Shown here piece after piece: positions 17,084-25,759 of a stretch of DNA of 64,000 bases. Source of the DNA: Corynebacterium sp. HMSC078H07 (GTDB taxonomy: Bacteria > Actinomycetota > Actinomycetes > Mycobacteriales > Mycobacteriaceae); assembly GCF_001812805.1 (NCBI RefSeq), contig NZ_KV810437.1, positions 1-64,000 on the forward strand. Reading direction: 5' to 3'. The position numbers and the translations under genes were made by a program. Numbering within the stretch: the first letter of the stretch is position 1; every line of letters starts with the position of its first letter. Below the pieces are notes generated by a model. The model did not search any database and was not told the origin of the DNA. It saw only the letters and a list, made by a program, of their open reading frames with translations.

Positions 17084-18064
17084 ATGAGCGAGCAGAAGAA
17101 CTACAGCACCGATAATCCTTTCAAGCCGGAGCTCTGGCAGACCGTCGAGGGCTTTGAGGACCTGACGGATATTACCTATCACCGGCTCATCAGTGATAGT
17201 CCGAAGCCACAGCGTAAAGATGGCATCGTCCGCATCGCTTTTGACCGCCCCGAGGTGCGCAATGCATTTCGCCCGCACACGGTGGATGAGCTTTACCGCG
17301 CGCTGGACCATGCGCGTCGTACCCCGGATGTTGGCACAGTGCTGCTGACTGGCAACGGGCCATCCCAGAAAGACGGCGGCTGGGCATTTTGCTCCGGCGG
17401 TGACCAGCGCATCCGCGGCCGCTCCGGGTACCGCTACGCCACTGAGCACGCGCACGATGACGCGACTGCAGACGAATCCACGGTAGACACCGCCCGCGAA
17501 AAGGTCGAAGGCGGCCGCTTGCACATCCTAGAAGTCCAGCGCCTCATCCGCACCATGCCCAAGGTGGTCATCGCCGTGGTCAACGGCTGGGCCGCCGGCG
17601 GCGGTCACTCCCTACACGTGGTGTGCGATATGACCATTGCCTCCCGCCAAGAAGCACGCTTCAAGCAAACCGACGCCGACGTCGGCTCTTTCGACGCCGG
17701 CTACGGCTCGGCTTACCTGGCCAAGATGGTAGGCCAAAAGTACGCCCGCGAGATTTTCTTCTTGGGGCGCACCTACGACGCCCAGCGCATGTACGAGATG
17801 GGCGCGGTCAACGAGGTGGTTGACCACGCCGATCTGGAAGATGCCGCCATCCAGATGGGACGTGAAATCAATATGAAGTCCCCTACCGCCCAGCGCATGC
17901 TCAAGTTCGCGTTCAACCTCACCGATGATGGTCTCATGGGCCAGCAGGTCTTCGCCGGCGAGGCCACCCGCCTGGCCTATATGACCGACGAGGCCGTCGA
18001 GGGCAAGGAGTCCTTCCTGGAAAAGCGCGAGCCCAACTGGGATGACTTCCCGTACTACTACTAG
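17084..18064 (+). CDS. menB: 1,4-Dihydroxy-2-naphthoyl-CoA synthase
   Basis: MenB, a crotonase-fold enzyme, closes the second ring of the naphthoquinone from o-succinylbenzoyl-CoA. The 326-residue protein has AFDRPEVRNAFRPHTVDEL, the oxyanion-hole region FCSGGDQRIRGRSGY, AVVNGWAAGGGHSLHVVCD and FDAGYGSAYLAKMVGQKYARE. It ends EKREPNWDDFPYYY, as typical MenB proteins do. The ATG at 17084 is where homology starts; an upstream frame extension is unlikely. Confidence 0.96.
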   Translation: MSEQKNYSTDNPFKPELWQTVEGFEDLTDITYHRLISDSPKPQRKDGIVRIAFDRPEVRNAFRPHTVDELYRALDHARRTPDVGTVLLTGNGPSQKDGGWAFCSGGDQRIRGRSGYRYATEHAHDDATADESTVDTAREKVEGGRLHILEVQRLIRTMPKVVIAVVNGWAAGGGHSLHVVCDMTIASRQEARFKQTDADVGSFDAGYGSAYLAKMVGQKYAREIFFLGRTYDAQRMYEMGAVNEVVDHADLEDAAIQMGREINMKSPTAQRMLKFAFNLTDDGLMGQQVFAGEATRLAYMTDEAVEGKESFLEKREPNWDDFPYYY

Positions 18065-18167
18065 GCCTCCATCGAGGGCTAGTGCCTTCTCTTCCACCCG
18101 AAAGATAAAAAGAGAGTAATATCCGGGACAGTTAACGCCAGTAACTATAGCTCCCACGGAGGCAACC

Positions 18168-18386
18168 TTGACCACGGAGAAAATCAATCAGATAACCCGC
18201 CCAATCGGACTTGTCCTCTGCCTAATCCTTTTGGTTTCCCTGCGACACTTTACCGAATGGTCATGGCTGCTACGGGCGGGCGTCGCCGTTGGCGCAACCA
18301 TCGCCGCCATGCTGGTGCTGATTTTTATCCTAGGTTGCTTCTCCACGGAAGAAGACACCCCCGAGACACACGAGGCCACTTCTTAA
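18168..18386 (+). CDS. Small two-TM membrane protein
   Basis: A 72-residue protein starting at a TTG with CACGGAGG upstream. It has two hydrophobic segments (IGLVLCLILLVSL and VGATIAAMLVLIFILGCF) and a short acidic tail (STEEDTPETHE). I recognise no family. A TATAG-containing promoter-like stretch lies about 25 bases upstream. It lies between menB and menE on the same strand. Confidence 0.6.
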   Translation: MTTEKINQITRPIGLVLCLILLVSLRHFTEWSWLLRAGVAVGATIAAMLVLIFILGCFSTEEDTPETHEATS

Positions 18387-18470
18387 GGCTTAAGCCAGTA
18401 GGGAGGGCAGGTAGGGACCTACCAGCTATCCTAATTACCACCAATCACCTTCACCCAGGGAGAGCCTGAA

Positions 18471-18632
18471 GTGCTGTATTTCGCCATTGCCCTCGCGGCC
18501 ATCGCGCTCATTGCCGTCATTGCATCGCGAGTGTGGATGTTGCGGCGCATCCAGCAGGCTCAGAGGGACGGTGAGCGCCCCTTCGATCAGGAGGATGAGC
18601 TCATCAACCCTTATGAGTACCGCGGGCGGTAA
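18471..18632 (+). CDS. Small membrane-anchored protein upstream of menE
   Basis: A 53-codon frame from GTG at 18471 to TAA at 18630-18632. An N-terminal helix (FAIALAAIALIAVIA) is followed by a charged cytosolic part, RRIQQAQRDGERPFDQEDE, ending NPYEYRGR. GGGAGAG lies 6 to 10 bases upstream, and the menE GTG begins 11 bases after the stop, so coupling is likely. The amphipathic, protein-like composition supports a real gene. Its function is unknown. Confidence 0.6.
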   Translation: MLYFAIALAAIALIAVIASRVWMLRRIQQAQRDGERPFDQEDELINPYEYRGR

Positions 18633-18643
18633 CCTGGCTAACC

Positions 18644-19792
18644 GTGACCATCCTCTCTCCTCTGCCTGTCAATCCACATGACCCCGCCGCCATCCTCCCT
18701 GATCTGGAAGCGGCCATCGCAGGACAAGCCACCTTCCTGCCCATTCCGGCGGAGGACCGCACCCGCGCGCAGCTGCTGCGCAACCACATGCGCGCAGGAG
18801 AACCTATTGACTCCTCCATCGCACTCGTCGTGGCCACCTCTGGGTCCACGGGCACACCGAAGGGCGCGCAACTCACGGCCGCCAACTTGGTGTCTAGTGC
18901 CGATGCCACGCACCGGACTTTAGGCGGCACCGGTCAGTGGCTACTAGCCATGCCCGCCTCCCATATCGCGGGCATCCAGGTATTGGTGCGCTCCCTCGTC
19001 GCGGGCGTGGAGCCGCTCTGCCTTGACCTGTCGGAAGGTTTTTCCATCCCCAGTTTCGCCCGCGCCGCGCACGAGCTGGCCGCCACTGGGGATCGCTCAT
19101 ACACGGGCCTGACCCCGATGCAGCTAGCCAAGGCCATGGATTCGCTAGAAGGAATCGAGGCCCTGCGCACCTTTGATGCCATCCTCGTCGGAGGTGCTGC
19201 CACCCACCCGCAACTATTGGACTCTGCGAAAAAGCTGCGCATCAATATCGTCACCACCTACGGTTCCTCAGAAACTTCCGGTGGATGCGTCTACAACGGC
19301 CGTCCCCTCGATCGCGCTCTTGTTCGCATCGGCGACGAGGGGCGCATTTACCTTGGCGGGCCCATGATTGCGCAGGGCTATCGAAACGTGGACTCAGATG
19401 CCTTCATGGTCGATGAGTCCGGTACCTCGTGGTTTGCTACCTCCGACGCCGGCGCGCTTCACGACGGCCACCTCACCGTCACCGGGCGCCTCGACAACAT
19501 CCTGAACACCGGCGGGCTCAAGCTCCACCCAGAGCAGCTCGAGCAGCACATCCTTCGCGTGCCGGGAGTGGACGGCGTGTGCGTGGTCGGCATCCCCCAC
19601 CCACGCTTGGGACAGATGATCGTCGCTGCCTATACCGGATGGGCGGATGTCGGCGATATCCTTGTGGCTCTCGACGATAGTGGCCTTCCCCGGTGGCAAA
19701 TCCCCAAGGACTTCAAGCGCCTGGCCCAGCTCCCCACCACCGGTCCCGGCAAGGTTGACCGCCTCGCCGTCGCCCGCATGTGGGACAGCTAA
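18644..19792 (+). CDS. menE: o-Succinylbenzoate-CoA ligase
   Basis: MenE activates o-succinylbenzoate as its CoA thioester through an acyl-adenylate, feeding MenB. The 382-residue protein has the P-loop of adenylating enzymes (VVATSGSTGTPKGAQLT, near residue 65) and TYGSSETSGG. It then has the hinge and C-terminal parts TGRLDNILNTGGLKLHPEQ and GPGKVDR. The GTG at 18644 has only a weak ribosome site, suggesting translation coupled to the small gene upstream. It is short for the family (about 450 residues in many species) but all core motifs are present. Confidence 0.93.
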   Translation: MTILSPLPVNPHDPAAILPDLEAAIAGQATFLPIPAEDRTRAQLLRNHMRAGEPIDSSIALVVATSGSTGTPKGAQLTAANLVSSADATHRTLGGTGQWLLAMPASHIAGIQVLVRSLVAGVEPLCLDLSEGFSIPSFARAAHELAATGDRSYTGLTPMQLAKAMDSLEGIEALRTFDAILVGGAATHPQLLDSAKKLRINIVTTYGSSETSGGCVYNGRPLDRALVRIGDEGRIYLGGPMIAQGYRNVDSDAFMVDESGTSWFATSDAGALHDGHLTVTGRLDNILNTGGLKLHPEQLEQHILRVPGVDGVCVVGIPHPRLGQMIVAAYTGWADVGDILVALDDSGLPRWQIPKDFKRLAQLPTTGPGKVDRLAVARMWDS

Positions 19793-20478
19793 GCCTCCGC
19801 TTCGCCAAAGCTGCGTACGGCAATGCCGCGCGCAGCGGATTCCCCGAGGGGGAAGTGTGAACCTTCATCGACGGCAACCTCGAGCACACCCGCAACCGAA
19901 GGGGCAACGACGGTCAATTCTACTCCCGGCCGCACTCCATATTTATCCAGGTAGCGCAAAAATTCGCCATCAGCGTCAGTGACCTGCTCCACGGTGACGG
20001 GGGTCTGCGCGGGGACGTCGATAAGCGTAATGCGCGAGACCGGCTCGGCAGTGCCATCCGGGGCAGGTATGGGATCACCATGCGGATCGCGGGCGGGGTT
20101 GCCCAGGAAAGAATCAAGACGTTCAACGAGCCTGTCGGACGTCGCGTGCTCTAGCATTTCTGCCTCATCGTGCACCTCATCCCAGGTATAGCCCAGAGTG
20201 CGCACGAGGAAGGTTTCCAGGAGCCGATGCCGGCGCACCATTGCCACAGCCAGCCGCCGGCCTTCCTCAACAAGCCGAACACCGAAGTAGCGTTCGTGTT
20301 CCACCAGCCCCTTCGCGGCCAGGCGCTTGACCGCCTCCGACGTGGTGGGCAGCTTCTGCCCCGCCGCTTTAGCTAGGTCCCCCAGCGGCATCGCGGTATT
20401 AGCGCCCTCTTTCTCCTCATAGGTCCAGAGGATCTTGAGGTAATCCTGGGTGCGTTCGGGCAGCTCACTGATGTGCAT
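19789..20478 (-). CDS. mntR: DtxR/MntR-family metal-dependent repressor
   Basis: A 229-residue regulator with an N-terminal winged helix (ERTQDYLKILW, LPTTSEAVKRLAAKGLVEHE). A metal-binding and dimerisation domain follows (RRHRLLETFL, DEVHDEAEMLEHATSD), then a C-terminal SH3-like FeoA domain (from about residue 150). It is divergent from a metal ABC importer and a palindrome lies between them, so I infer it is the manganese sensor MntR rather than the global iron regulator DtxR. Its end overlaps the menE stop by four bases in convergent orientation. Confidence 0.88.
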   Translation of the reverse strand: MHISELPERTQDYLKILWTYEEKEGANTAMPLGDLAKAAGQKLPTTSEAVKRLAAKGLVEHERYFGVRLVEEGRRLAVAMVRRHRLLETFLVRTLGYTWDEVHDEAEMLEHATSDRLVERLDSFLGNPARDPHGDPIPAPDGTAEPVSRITLIDVPAQTPVTVEQVTDADGEFLRYLDKYGVRPGVELTVVAPSVAGVLEVAVDEGSHFPLGESAARGIAVRSFGEAEA

Positions 20479-20536
20479 ACCCCCATCGTAGTTCAGCCTA
20501 TTGCTTCCAAAGGTTTCAGGTCTTATGCTCTTTCAA

Positions 20537-20552
20537 GTTCAATCTATTGAAC
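20537..20552. promoter_or_regulatory. Palindromic operator between mntR and the metal ABC operon
   Basis: The 16-base perfect inverted repeat gttcaat-ct-attgaac lies 34 bases before the first structural gene and 58 bases from the divergent regulator start. Its size and position fit a binding site for the adjacent DtxR/MntR-type protein, controlling both directions. Confidence 0.7.
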
Positions 20553-20585
20553 ATCGACATTCACTTTTAATAAGAGAGGTTTCCC

Positions 20586-21512
20586 GTGAAGAAACTTATT
20601 GCGCTTCCCCTCGCTTCCCTCGTGGCTGCCACCGCGCTGACTGCCTGCACCAGCAGCGACTCCGCCGAAGCCCAGGACGACAATCTGACGATCTTCGCCA
20701 CGACTGGTTACTTGGCTGATGCGGCCGCCAATATCGCCCCGGACGCCGACATCACCACCATGGTCGGTCCCGGCGGCGATCCGCACACCTACCAGCCCAC
20801 CACGCGCGATATTGAAAAGATGCAGGACGCCGACCTCGTCCTCTGGAATGGCCTTCACCTCGAGGCGCAAATGGTGGACCAGCTCTCCTCCCTCGGTGAG
20901 AAGCAGCTAGCTGTCGGCGAACAGCTCGATACTGCTGACCTTCTGCCGTGGCCCGAGCAAGGTGACAAGGGCGAAAAACTCTACGACCCGCACATCTGGA
21001 ATAGCCCCGAGCTGTGGAGCCAGGTCGTCGATCACATCGGCACCAAACTCGGCGAAATCGACTCTGACAATGCCGAAGACTATGCCGCGGCCGCCGATGA
21101 ATATGAAGACAAGATTGCAGCCGCGCATGACAAAGCGGCTAAGGAACTCGAAAACGCCTCCCCGCGCGTCCTCATCACCGGCCATGACGCCTTCAACTAC
21201 TTCGGCAAGACCTTCGACTTTGAAGTCCAAGCCACCGACTTCGTGACCACCGAAGCCACCAAGTCCGCCACTGAGATCTCCGAGCTCGCGGATACGATCG
21301 CGGAGAAGAAGGTCCCCGTTATCTTCCAAGATAACCAGGCGAACCCACAGGCCATCACTTCTCTCAAGGAAGCCGTAGAAACCCGCAACTGGACAGTCAC
21401 CATCTCGGATGAAGAGCTCTTTGCCGATACCCTCGGCCCGGAAGCCCCAACCGATACCTACCTCGGAGCCTTCGAACATAACGCTAGCGCCGTGGCGAAA
21501 GCACTAAGCTAA
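20586..21512 (+). CDS. mntA: Metal-binding lipoprotein of a Mn/Zn ABC importer
   Basis: A cluster A-I solute-binding protein of 308 residues. The signal peptide ends in the lipobox LTAC (Cys21), so it is anchored outside the membrane. Expected metal ligands are visible: H67 (GGDPHTYQP), H136 (YDPHIW), H200 (GHDAFNYF) and an Asp near the C-terminus. The third ligand is His, as in TroA and ZnuA, rather than the Glu of strict manganese binders. GTG start with AGAGAGG upstream. It is the first gene of a four-gene operon. Confidence 0.9.
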   Translation: MKKLIALPLASLVAATALTACTSSDSAEAQDDNLTIFATTGYLADAAANIAPDADITTMVGPGGDPHTYQPTTRDIEKMQDADLVLWNGLHLEAQMVDQLSSLGEKQLAVGEQLDTADLLPWPEQGDKGEKLYDPHIWNSPELWSQVVDHIGTKLGEIDSDNAEDYAAAADEYEDKIAAAHDKAAKELENASPRVLITGHDAFNYFGKTFDFEVQATDFVTTEATKSATEISELADTIAEKKVPVIFQDNQANPQAITSLKEAVETRNWTVTISDEELFADTLGPEAPTDTYLGAFEHNASAVAKALS

Positions 21513-22222
21513 TGCTCAGCGTAGGAAACCTCACCGCCGGCTATCCCCGCACGCCGGTGCTTCACGACGCCTCCTTCACCCTCACCCCCGCGACTATCAC
21601 CGGGCTGGTGGGTGCGAACGGGTCGGGAAAGTCTACTCTGGTCCGCACGCTGGTAGGGCTCCTTCCGCCTCTAGCCTGCGGGTCGATGACCTTCGATGGC
21701 GTCGATCTGGCACATTTTCGGCAGCGTCTCGGATATATGCCACAACATGCGGATATCGACTGGAATTACCCTGCCACCGCCTTCGACATCGCCCTGATGG
21801 GCCGCACCGCCGGGCTGCGCTGGTGGCAGTGGCCCAGCCGCGCTGACAAAGACGCCGCTCACGCCGCGCTTTCCCGCACCGGAATGCAGGCACACGCGCA
21901 GCTGCCGATTTCCGCCCTGTCTGGTGGTCAGCGCCAGCGCGTGTTGTTGGCGCGCACGCTCGTTAGCGAGCCGGAATTCATCATCCTCGACGAGCCCTTC
22001 GCTGGTGTCGATGCCGCGAGTCAGCGCGCCATCATGGATGTACTCAAGGAACTGCGCGAGAACGGCGTGACCATCCTGCTGGTGCATCACAACCTGGCGG
22101 AGGTCGCCGACTTTTGCGATGAGGTCCTCATGGTCGGCCACGGCCGGCTCATTGCTGCTGGCCCCACCGAGCAGGTACTTACCGAGTCCGCCATTGCCGA
22201 CATGTTTTCCCTGCCATCATGA
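21512..22222 (+). CDS. mntB: ATP-binding subunit of the metal ABC importer
   Basis: An ABC ATPase of 236 residues with Walker A GANGSGKST (near residue 33), signature LSGGQRQRVLLAR, Walker B FIILDEPFAGVD and the switch His in LLVHHNL. The Q-loop region reads GYMPQHADIDWNYP, typical for manganese/zinc systems. Its ATG overlaps the last base of the lipoprotein stop codon, indicating coupled translation. Confidence 0.92.
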   Translation: MLSVGNLTAGYPRTPVLHDASFTLTPATITGLVGANGSGKSTLVRTLVGLLPPLACGSMTFDGVDLAHFRQRLGYMPQHADIDWNYPATAFDIALMGRTAGLRWWQWPSRADKDAAHAALSRTGMQAHAQLPISALSGGQRQRVLLARTLVSEPEFIILDEPFAGVDAASQRAIMDVLKELRENGVTILLVHHNLAEVADFCDEVLMVGHGRLIAAGPTEQVLTESAIADMFSLPS

Positions 22223-23073
22223 ACCCACTCGAGCTTCTTCAGAACTACACCTATACCCAGGCACTCCTGGGCACCGTGCTCATCGGTGGCTGCGCTGGCG
22301 CGCTAGGCCCACTGGTATATGTTCGCCGCACCAGCCTGCTGGCCGATGCCATCTCGCATTCTTCCCTGCCTGGACTGCTCACCGCCTTCCTCGTGGCCAC
22401 CGCCATTGGCTGGGACGGGCGAAATGTCTGGCTTCTTTCTTGCGGCGCCCTGCTCACCGGAACCCTCGCGGTGGGGTGCATTCACCTCATCCCGCGGTTA
22501 ACTCCCCTGGGGCAAACCACTGCGATGGCGGCCACGCTAACCACATTTTTCTCGGTGGGAATGCTGCTCATGCAGTATATTTCCCGCCGACCATTGCCTG
22601 GCAAGGCCGGAATCCAGGATTATTTGCTGGGAAATGCCTCCACGCTCACTCGCGCGGATGTACGGTCCACACTCATCATCGGTGGCTGCGTGCTGCTTTT
22701 TCTTTTCCTCATTCACACCCGGCAGGCCGCAGTCACTTTTGATTCAAGTTTTGCCCAGGTAGCCGGCATCCGCACCTCGTTCCTCAACGCGGCTAGTTTC
22801 TTCGCCCTCACCGCCATCACGGTGCTCGGCGTCAAAGTCGTCGGCGTAGTGCTCATGGTCGCCGTGGTCATCAGCCCTGCCGCCGCTGCCCGCCCCTGGA
22901 CCACGCGCTTGCTACCTTTCATCGCGCTCTCCGGGTTCTTCGGCGCGGCCACCGCTGCTCTCGGCTGCTATGTCTCCATTGCGCACGGCCCGCTGCCCAC
23001 CGGTCCGGTCATCGTCCTGGCTCAGGCGGCGCTCGTCACTATCAGCCTCACCAGTAGAAAGCTAGCCTCATGA
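22219..23073 (+). CDS. mntC: Membrane permease of the metal ABC importer, first subunit
   Basis: A 284-residue ABC-3 family permease with about eight hydrophobic segments. It carries the family hallmarks RRTSLLADAISHSSLPGLL near the N-terminus and VGVVLMVAVVISPAAAAR later. It overlaps the ATPase stop by four bases (ATGA) and is followed by a second permease gene overlapping in the same way, so the channel is probably a heterodimer. Confidence 0.9.
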   Translation: MNPLELLQNYTYTQALLGTVLIGGCAGALGPLVYVRRTSLLADAISHSSLPGLLTAFLVATAIGWDGRNVWLLSCGALLTGTLAVGCIHLIPRLTPLGQTTAMAATLTTFFSVGMLLMQYISRRPLPGKAGIQDYLLGNASTLTRADVRSTLIIGGCVLLFLFLIHTRQAAVTFDSSFAQVAGIRTSFLNAASFFALTAITVLGVKVVGVVLMVAVVISPAAAARPWTTRLLPFIALSGFFGAATAALGCYVSIAHGPLPTGPVIVLAQAALVTISLTSRKLAS

Positions 23074-23924
23074 CCCTCGCCGCGACCGCTTGTCTCCTTG
23101 CCGTTCTGACGGCCTTGGCCTGTGCTATCCCCGGCACCTTTGTTGTCCTCAAAGGCCAGGCCATGCTTATCGACGGCATCGGCCATGCCGTCCTTCCCGG
23201 AATTGCCGTCGGCTACCTCTTTACCGCAGATCTAGATTCACCCATCTTGCTCGTTACCGCGGCCGCTGGCGCCTTGGTGGTGGCGTTGGGAACTGACGCA
23301 CTACAGCGCAGCCCGCTGGTGACTGCTGATTCCGCCCTCGGATTGGTCTTTCCCGCCCTGTTTGCCGCCGGAGTCATCCTGATTTCTACGCACATGAGCC
23401 ACGTGCACCTTGATGTCCACGCCGTTCTCGTCGGTGATCTCAACCTCGCGGCCTTCTCCAATCCCAACTATTGCTACATCATGGCCGCAGTGCTGGGTAT
23501 CAATGCTCTCTTCCTCGCCCTTACACTGCCGCGTTTATCCGCCACGACTTTTGACGCCGATTTTTGTGCCGCACGCGGGGTGCCCACGCGCGTTCTTCAC
23601 ATCATATTTATGACCGTGGTTGCCTGCACCGCCACCGCCGCCTTTCACGCTGCCGGTGCCATGCTGGTCATCGCTCTCATGGTATTCCCGACGATGACCG
23701 CGCGGCTGCTTACTCAGCGCGTGCCCACGCTGGTGTTGACCGCCTGTGGCGTTGCCGCTATCAGCGCGGTCGTGGGATTTTGGGTTGCCTATGTCCTTGA
23801 CGCGGCTACCTCTGCCGCAATGACAGTCACCAATGCCGTTATTTTCGTTGCAGTGCTCATCATCTACCGCTTTCGCCAACGCACCAGCTCATTGCCGCAG
23901 CACACCACACCAGTGGCACAATAG
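23070..23924 (+). CDS. mntD: Membrane permease of the metal ABC importer, second subunit
   Basis: A paralogue of the preceding permease, also 284 residues. It shows LKGQAMLIDGIGHAVLPGIAVGY and, in the second half, FHAAGAMLVIALMVFPTMTARLL, matching ABC-3 family motifs. A four-base ATGA overlap links it to the first permease. The start of menA follows directly at its stop codon, so menA may share the transcript. Confidence 0.9.
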   Translation: MTLAATACLLAVLTALACAIPGTFVVLKGQAMLIDGIGHAVLPGIAVGYLFTADLDSPILLVTAAAGALVVALGTDALQRSPLVTADSALGLVFPALFAAGVILISTHMSHVHLDVHAVLVGDLNLAAFSNPNYCYIMAAVLGINALFLALTLPRLSATTFDADFCAARGVPTRVLHIIFMTVVACTATAAFHAAGAMLVIALMVFPTMTARLLTQRVPTLVLTACGVAAISAVVGFWVAYVLDAATSAAMTVTNAVIFVAVLIIYRFRQRTSSLPQHTTPVAQ

Positions 23925-23929
23925 TGAGC

Positions 23930-24814
23930 ATGTCTGCCTATTCCGCCACTCCTGCCGATTGGCTCCAGGGTGCTCGCCCGCACACCTGGGCCAATGCCTT
24001 TGCTCCCGTTATCGCTGGTACCGGTGCCGCTGCCGCGGCCCACGGCCTGCACTGGGGCCGGGCGTTGCTGGCGCTCATCGTGGCCTGGGCGCTTATCATC
24101 GGCGTGAATTACGCCAACGATTACTCCGATGGCATCCGCGGCACCGATGATGACCGCACCGGCCCCCAGCGGCTTACCGGGGGCGGGCTGGCCAAACCAC
24201 AGCACGTCAAGTTCGCCGCCTTCGTCTCCTTCGGCGTGGCGGCCATCGCCGGCATTTCGCTCTCCCTAGCTGCCAACGCGGCCTGGTTCATCCTCGTCGG
24301 CGCCGTGTGTATCGCTGGCGCCTGGTTCTATACCGGCGGCAAGAACCCCTACGGCTACCGTGGGCTGGGCGAGGTTGCCATCTTCATCTTCTTCGGCCTC
24401 GTCGCAGTCCTCGGCACCGAGTACACGCAGGCCGGCCGCATCACATGGACGGGCCTTGCCTTGGCCGTGGGCATCGGCGGTATGAGTGCCGCGGTAAACC
24501 TGGCCAACAACATCCGCGACATCCCCTCCGATGAGGCCACCGGCAAGATCACCCTGGCTGTGCGCCTGGGTGATAAGAAGTCCCGCACGCTATTCATGAC
24601 CCTGTTGCTGCTCCCGGTGTTGCTCACCGTGGGCTTGGCCTTCGATTCCTGGGCGGCGCTGGCCTCCCTGCTCTACTTCCCCCTCGCACTAGGCGCTATC
24701 CGCACCGTCAACCGCGGTGCGCGCGGGCCCAAACTCATCCCGGTGCTCGGCATGACTGGCCGTGCAATGCTGGTATGGGCAGTCATTAACGCCCTAGCAC
24801 TTGCCTTTGTCTAA
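23930..24814 (+). CDS. menA: 1,4-Dihydroxy-2-naphthoate polyprenyltransferase
   Basis: MenA, a UbiA-family membrane enzyme, attaches the polyprenyl chain to DHNA. The 294-residue protein has the first Asp-rich motif NYANDYSDGIRGTDDDR and the second NNIRDIPSDEATGK, with about eight membrane helices. An in-frame GTG at 23924 overlapping the upstream stop is an alternative start. I favour the ATG at 23930. It supplies the step between the menB/menE products and menG. Confidence 0.94.
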   Translation: MSAYSATPADWLQGARPHTWANAFAPVIAGTGAAAAAHGLHWGRALLALIVAWALIIGVNYANDYSDGIRGTDDDRTGPQRLTGGGLAKPQHVKFAAFVSFGVAAIAGISLSLAANAAWFILVGAVCIAGAWFYTGGKNPYGYRGLGEVAIFIFFGLVAVLGTEYTQAGRITWTGLALAVGIGGMSAAVNLANNIRDIPSDEATGKITLAVRLGDKKSRTLFMTLLLLPVLLTVGLAFDSWAALASLLYFPLALGAIRTVNRGARGPKLIPVLGMTGRAMLVWAVINALALAFV

Positions 24815-24820
24815 CTGCTG

Positions 24821-25165
24821 TTAGCGGCCGGCTAGTTCCGCCTGTACCCACTCCTTGTGGGCCTTGCGCTGCGCGGAATACTCCGCCAGAGTCTGGGTAG
24901 CTTCCACGCGCCACGAGGAGAAGATCAGCATCGACAGCGGCAGCGCCACGAACAACGCCAACAGAGCCGACACCAGCACGGGGATGGCCACACCAATAGC
25001 CATAGCCAGCAGCTGAATCACCACGGTCAACAGGATGAAGAGCACCAGGCGGGCAGCACCATACTTCCACAGAGCCACACGTGAGCGGCGCTTGAGCGCC
25101 GGGTCCGGCTGAGGTGGCTCAGGGATCTGGGACTCGTTGGTCATGTTGTCTGTCTGGCTCATCAT
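24821..25165 (-). CDS. DUF4229-like small membrane protein
   Basis: A protein of about 114 residues with a polar Pro-rich N-terminus and two adjacent helices (LVLFILLTVVIQLLAMAIG and VLVSALLALFVALPLSMLIF). The tail SSWRVEATQTLAEYSAQRKAHKEW resembles DUF4229 proteins encoded next to menA in corynebacteria and mycobacteria. Two tandem ATGs (25165 and 25162) are both possible; the longer frame upstream overlaps the divergent gene and is rejected. Function unknown. Confidence 0.72.
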   Translation of the reverse strand: MMSQTDNMTNESQIPEPPQPDPALKRRSRVALWKYGAARLVLFILLTVVIQLLAMAIGVAIPVLVSALLALFVALPLSMLIFSSWRVEATQTLAEYSAQRKAHKEWVQAELAGR

Positions 25166-25205
25166 TCTCACTTCTGCTTCGCGGGCATTCCGTAGAATAC
25201 AACGC

Positions 25206-25496
25206 ATGGGTCGTTTGATACTACTAGTCCTGTTTATCCTCGCGGCACTTCTCGTGTGGAAGGCATTTGGGCCATCCAGCTGGAAGAATAAGGCACAGCA
25301 GCAACAGCAGCCGCAGCGCCCCGCAATCAAGGGCCCCGATGATGACGAAGAATTCCTCTGGAACTTGGAAAAGCAGCGCTTCAAGGAGCGCCGCGCGAAA
25401 GAGCGCAAGGCACAGCGCAAAGAAGAAGAGCGCCGCCGGCGCGCACCCAAGCCTCAGAAGCCGGAAGACCCTGACGCCACCGGGGAAGACAACTAG
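25206..25496 (+). CDS. Membrane-anchored charged protein
   Basis: A 96-residue protein with an N-terminal helix (LILLVLFILAALLVWKAF). A Gln-rich linker follows, then a highly charged region (EKQRFKERRAKERKAQRKEEERRRR) likely to be a long helix. I do not recognise the family. TAGAAT lies seven bases before the ATG with no ribosome site, pointing to a leaderless mRNA. Its stop overlaps the convergent XRE regulator by four bases. Confidence 0.65.
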   Translation: MGRLILLVLFILAALLVWKAFGPSSWKNKAQQQQQPQRPAIKGPDDDEEFLWNLEKQRFKERRAKERKAQRKEEERRRRAPKPQKPEDPDATGEDN

Positions 25497-25759
25497 TTCT
25501 TTGGTGTCTTAGGCGTAAACGTCATCTCCAGGTCGAGGGCCTCCGCCACCGCCGCAATCTTCTCCCAGCGCACACCGGAGCCGCCGTGCTCGATGGTGTG
25601 CAAGGTAGAGCGCGACAGACCGGCTTTCTCAGCTAACTCCTGCTGCAGGATGCCTAACTCGCGGCGTCGCTCAGCAAAGACATCACCTAAAGCAATGAGC
25701 TGCGGGTTATCGCCGGCCGGTTTACCCTGTTTGTGCCGGGGTTTATGTGTATCCGCCAT
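25493..25759 (-). CDS. XRE-family helix-turn-helix protein
   Basis: An 88-residue DNA-binding protein with a Cro/C1-type HTH. The helices are visible as LGDVFAERRRELGILQQELAEKAGLSRSTLHTIEHG followed by WEKIAAVAEALDLEM. No second domain is present. It lies one base after the ccsB-side boundary on the same strand, so it may be read from the cytochrome biogenesis transcript. Its targets are unknown. Confidence 0.85.
   Translation of the reverse strand: MADTHKPRHKQGKPAGDNPQLIALGDVFAERRRELGILQQELAEKAGLSRSTLHTIEHGGSGVRWEKIAAVAEALDLEMTFTPKTPKN

Noticed and set aside
25166..25450. Upstream extension of the DUF4229-like gene
   Set aside because: The extension overlaps the divergent gene at 25206 and is Arg/Ser/Cys-rich shadow sequence.
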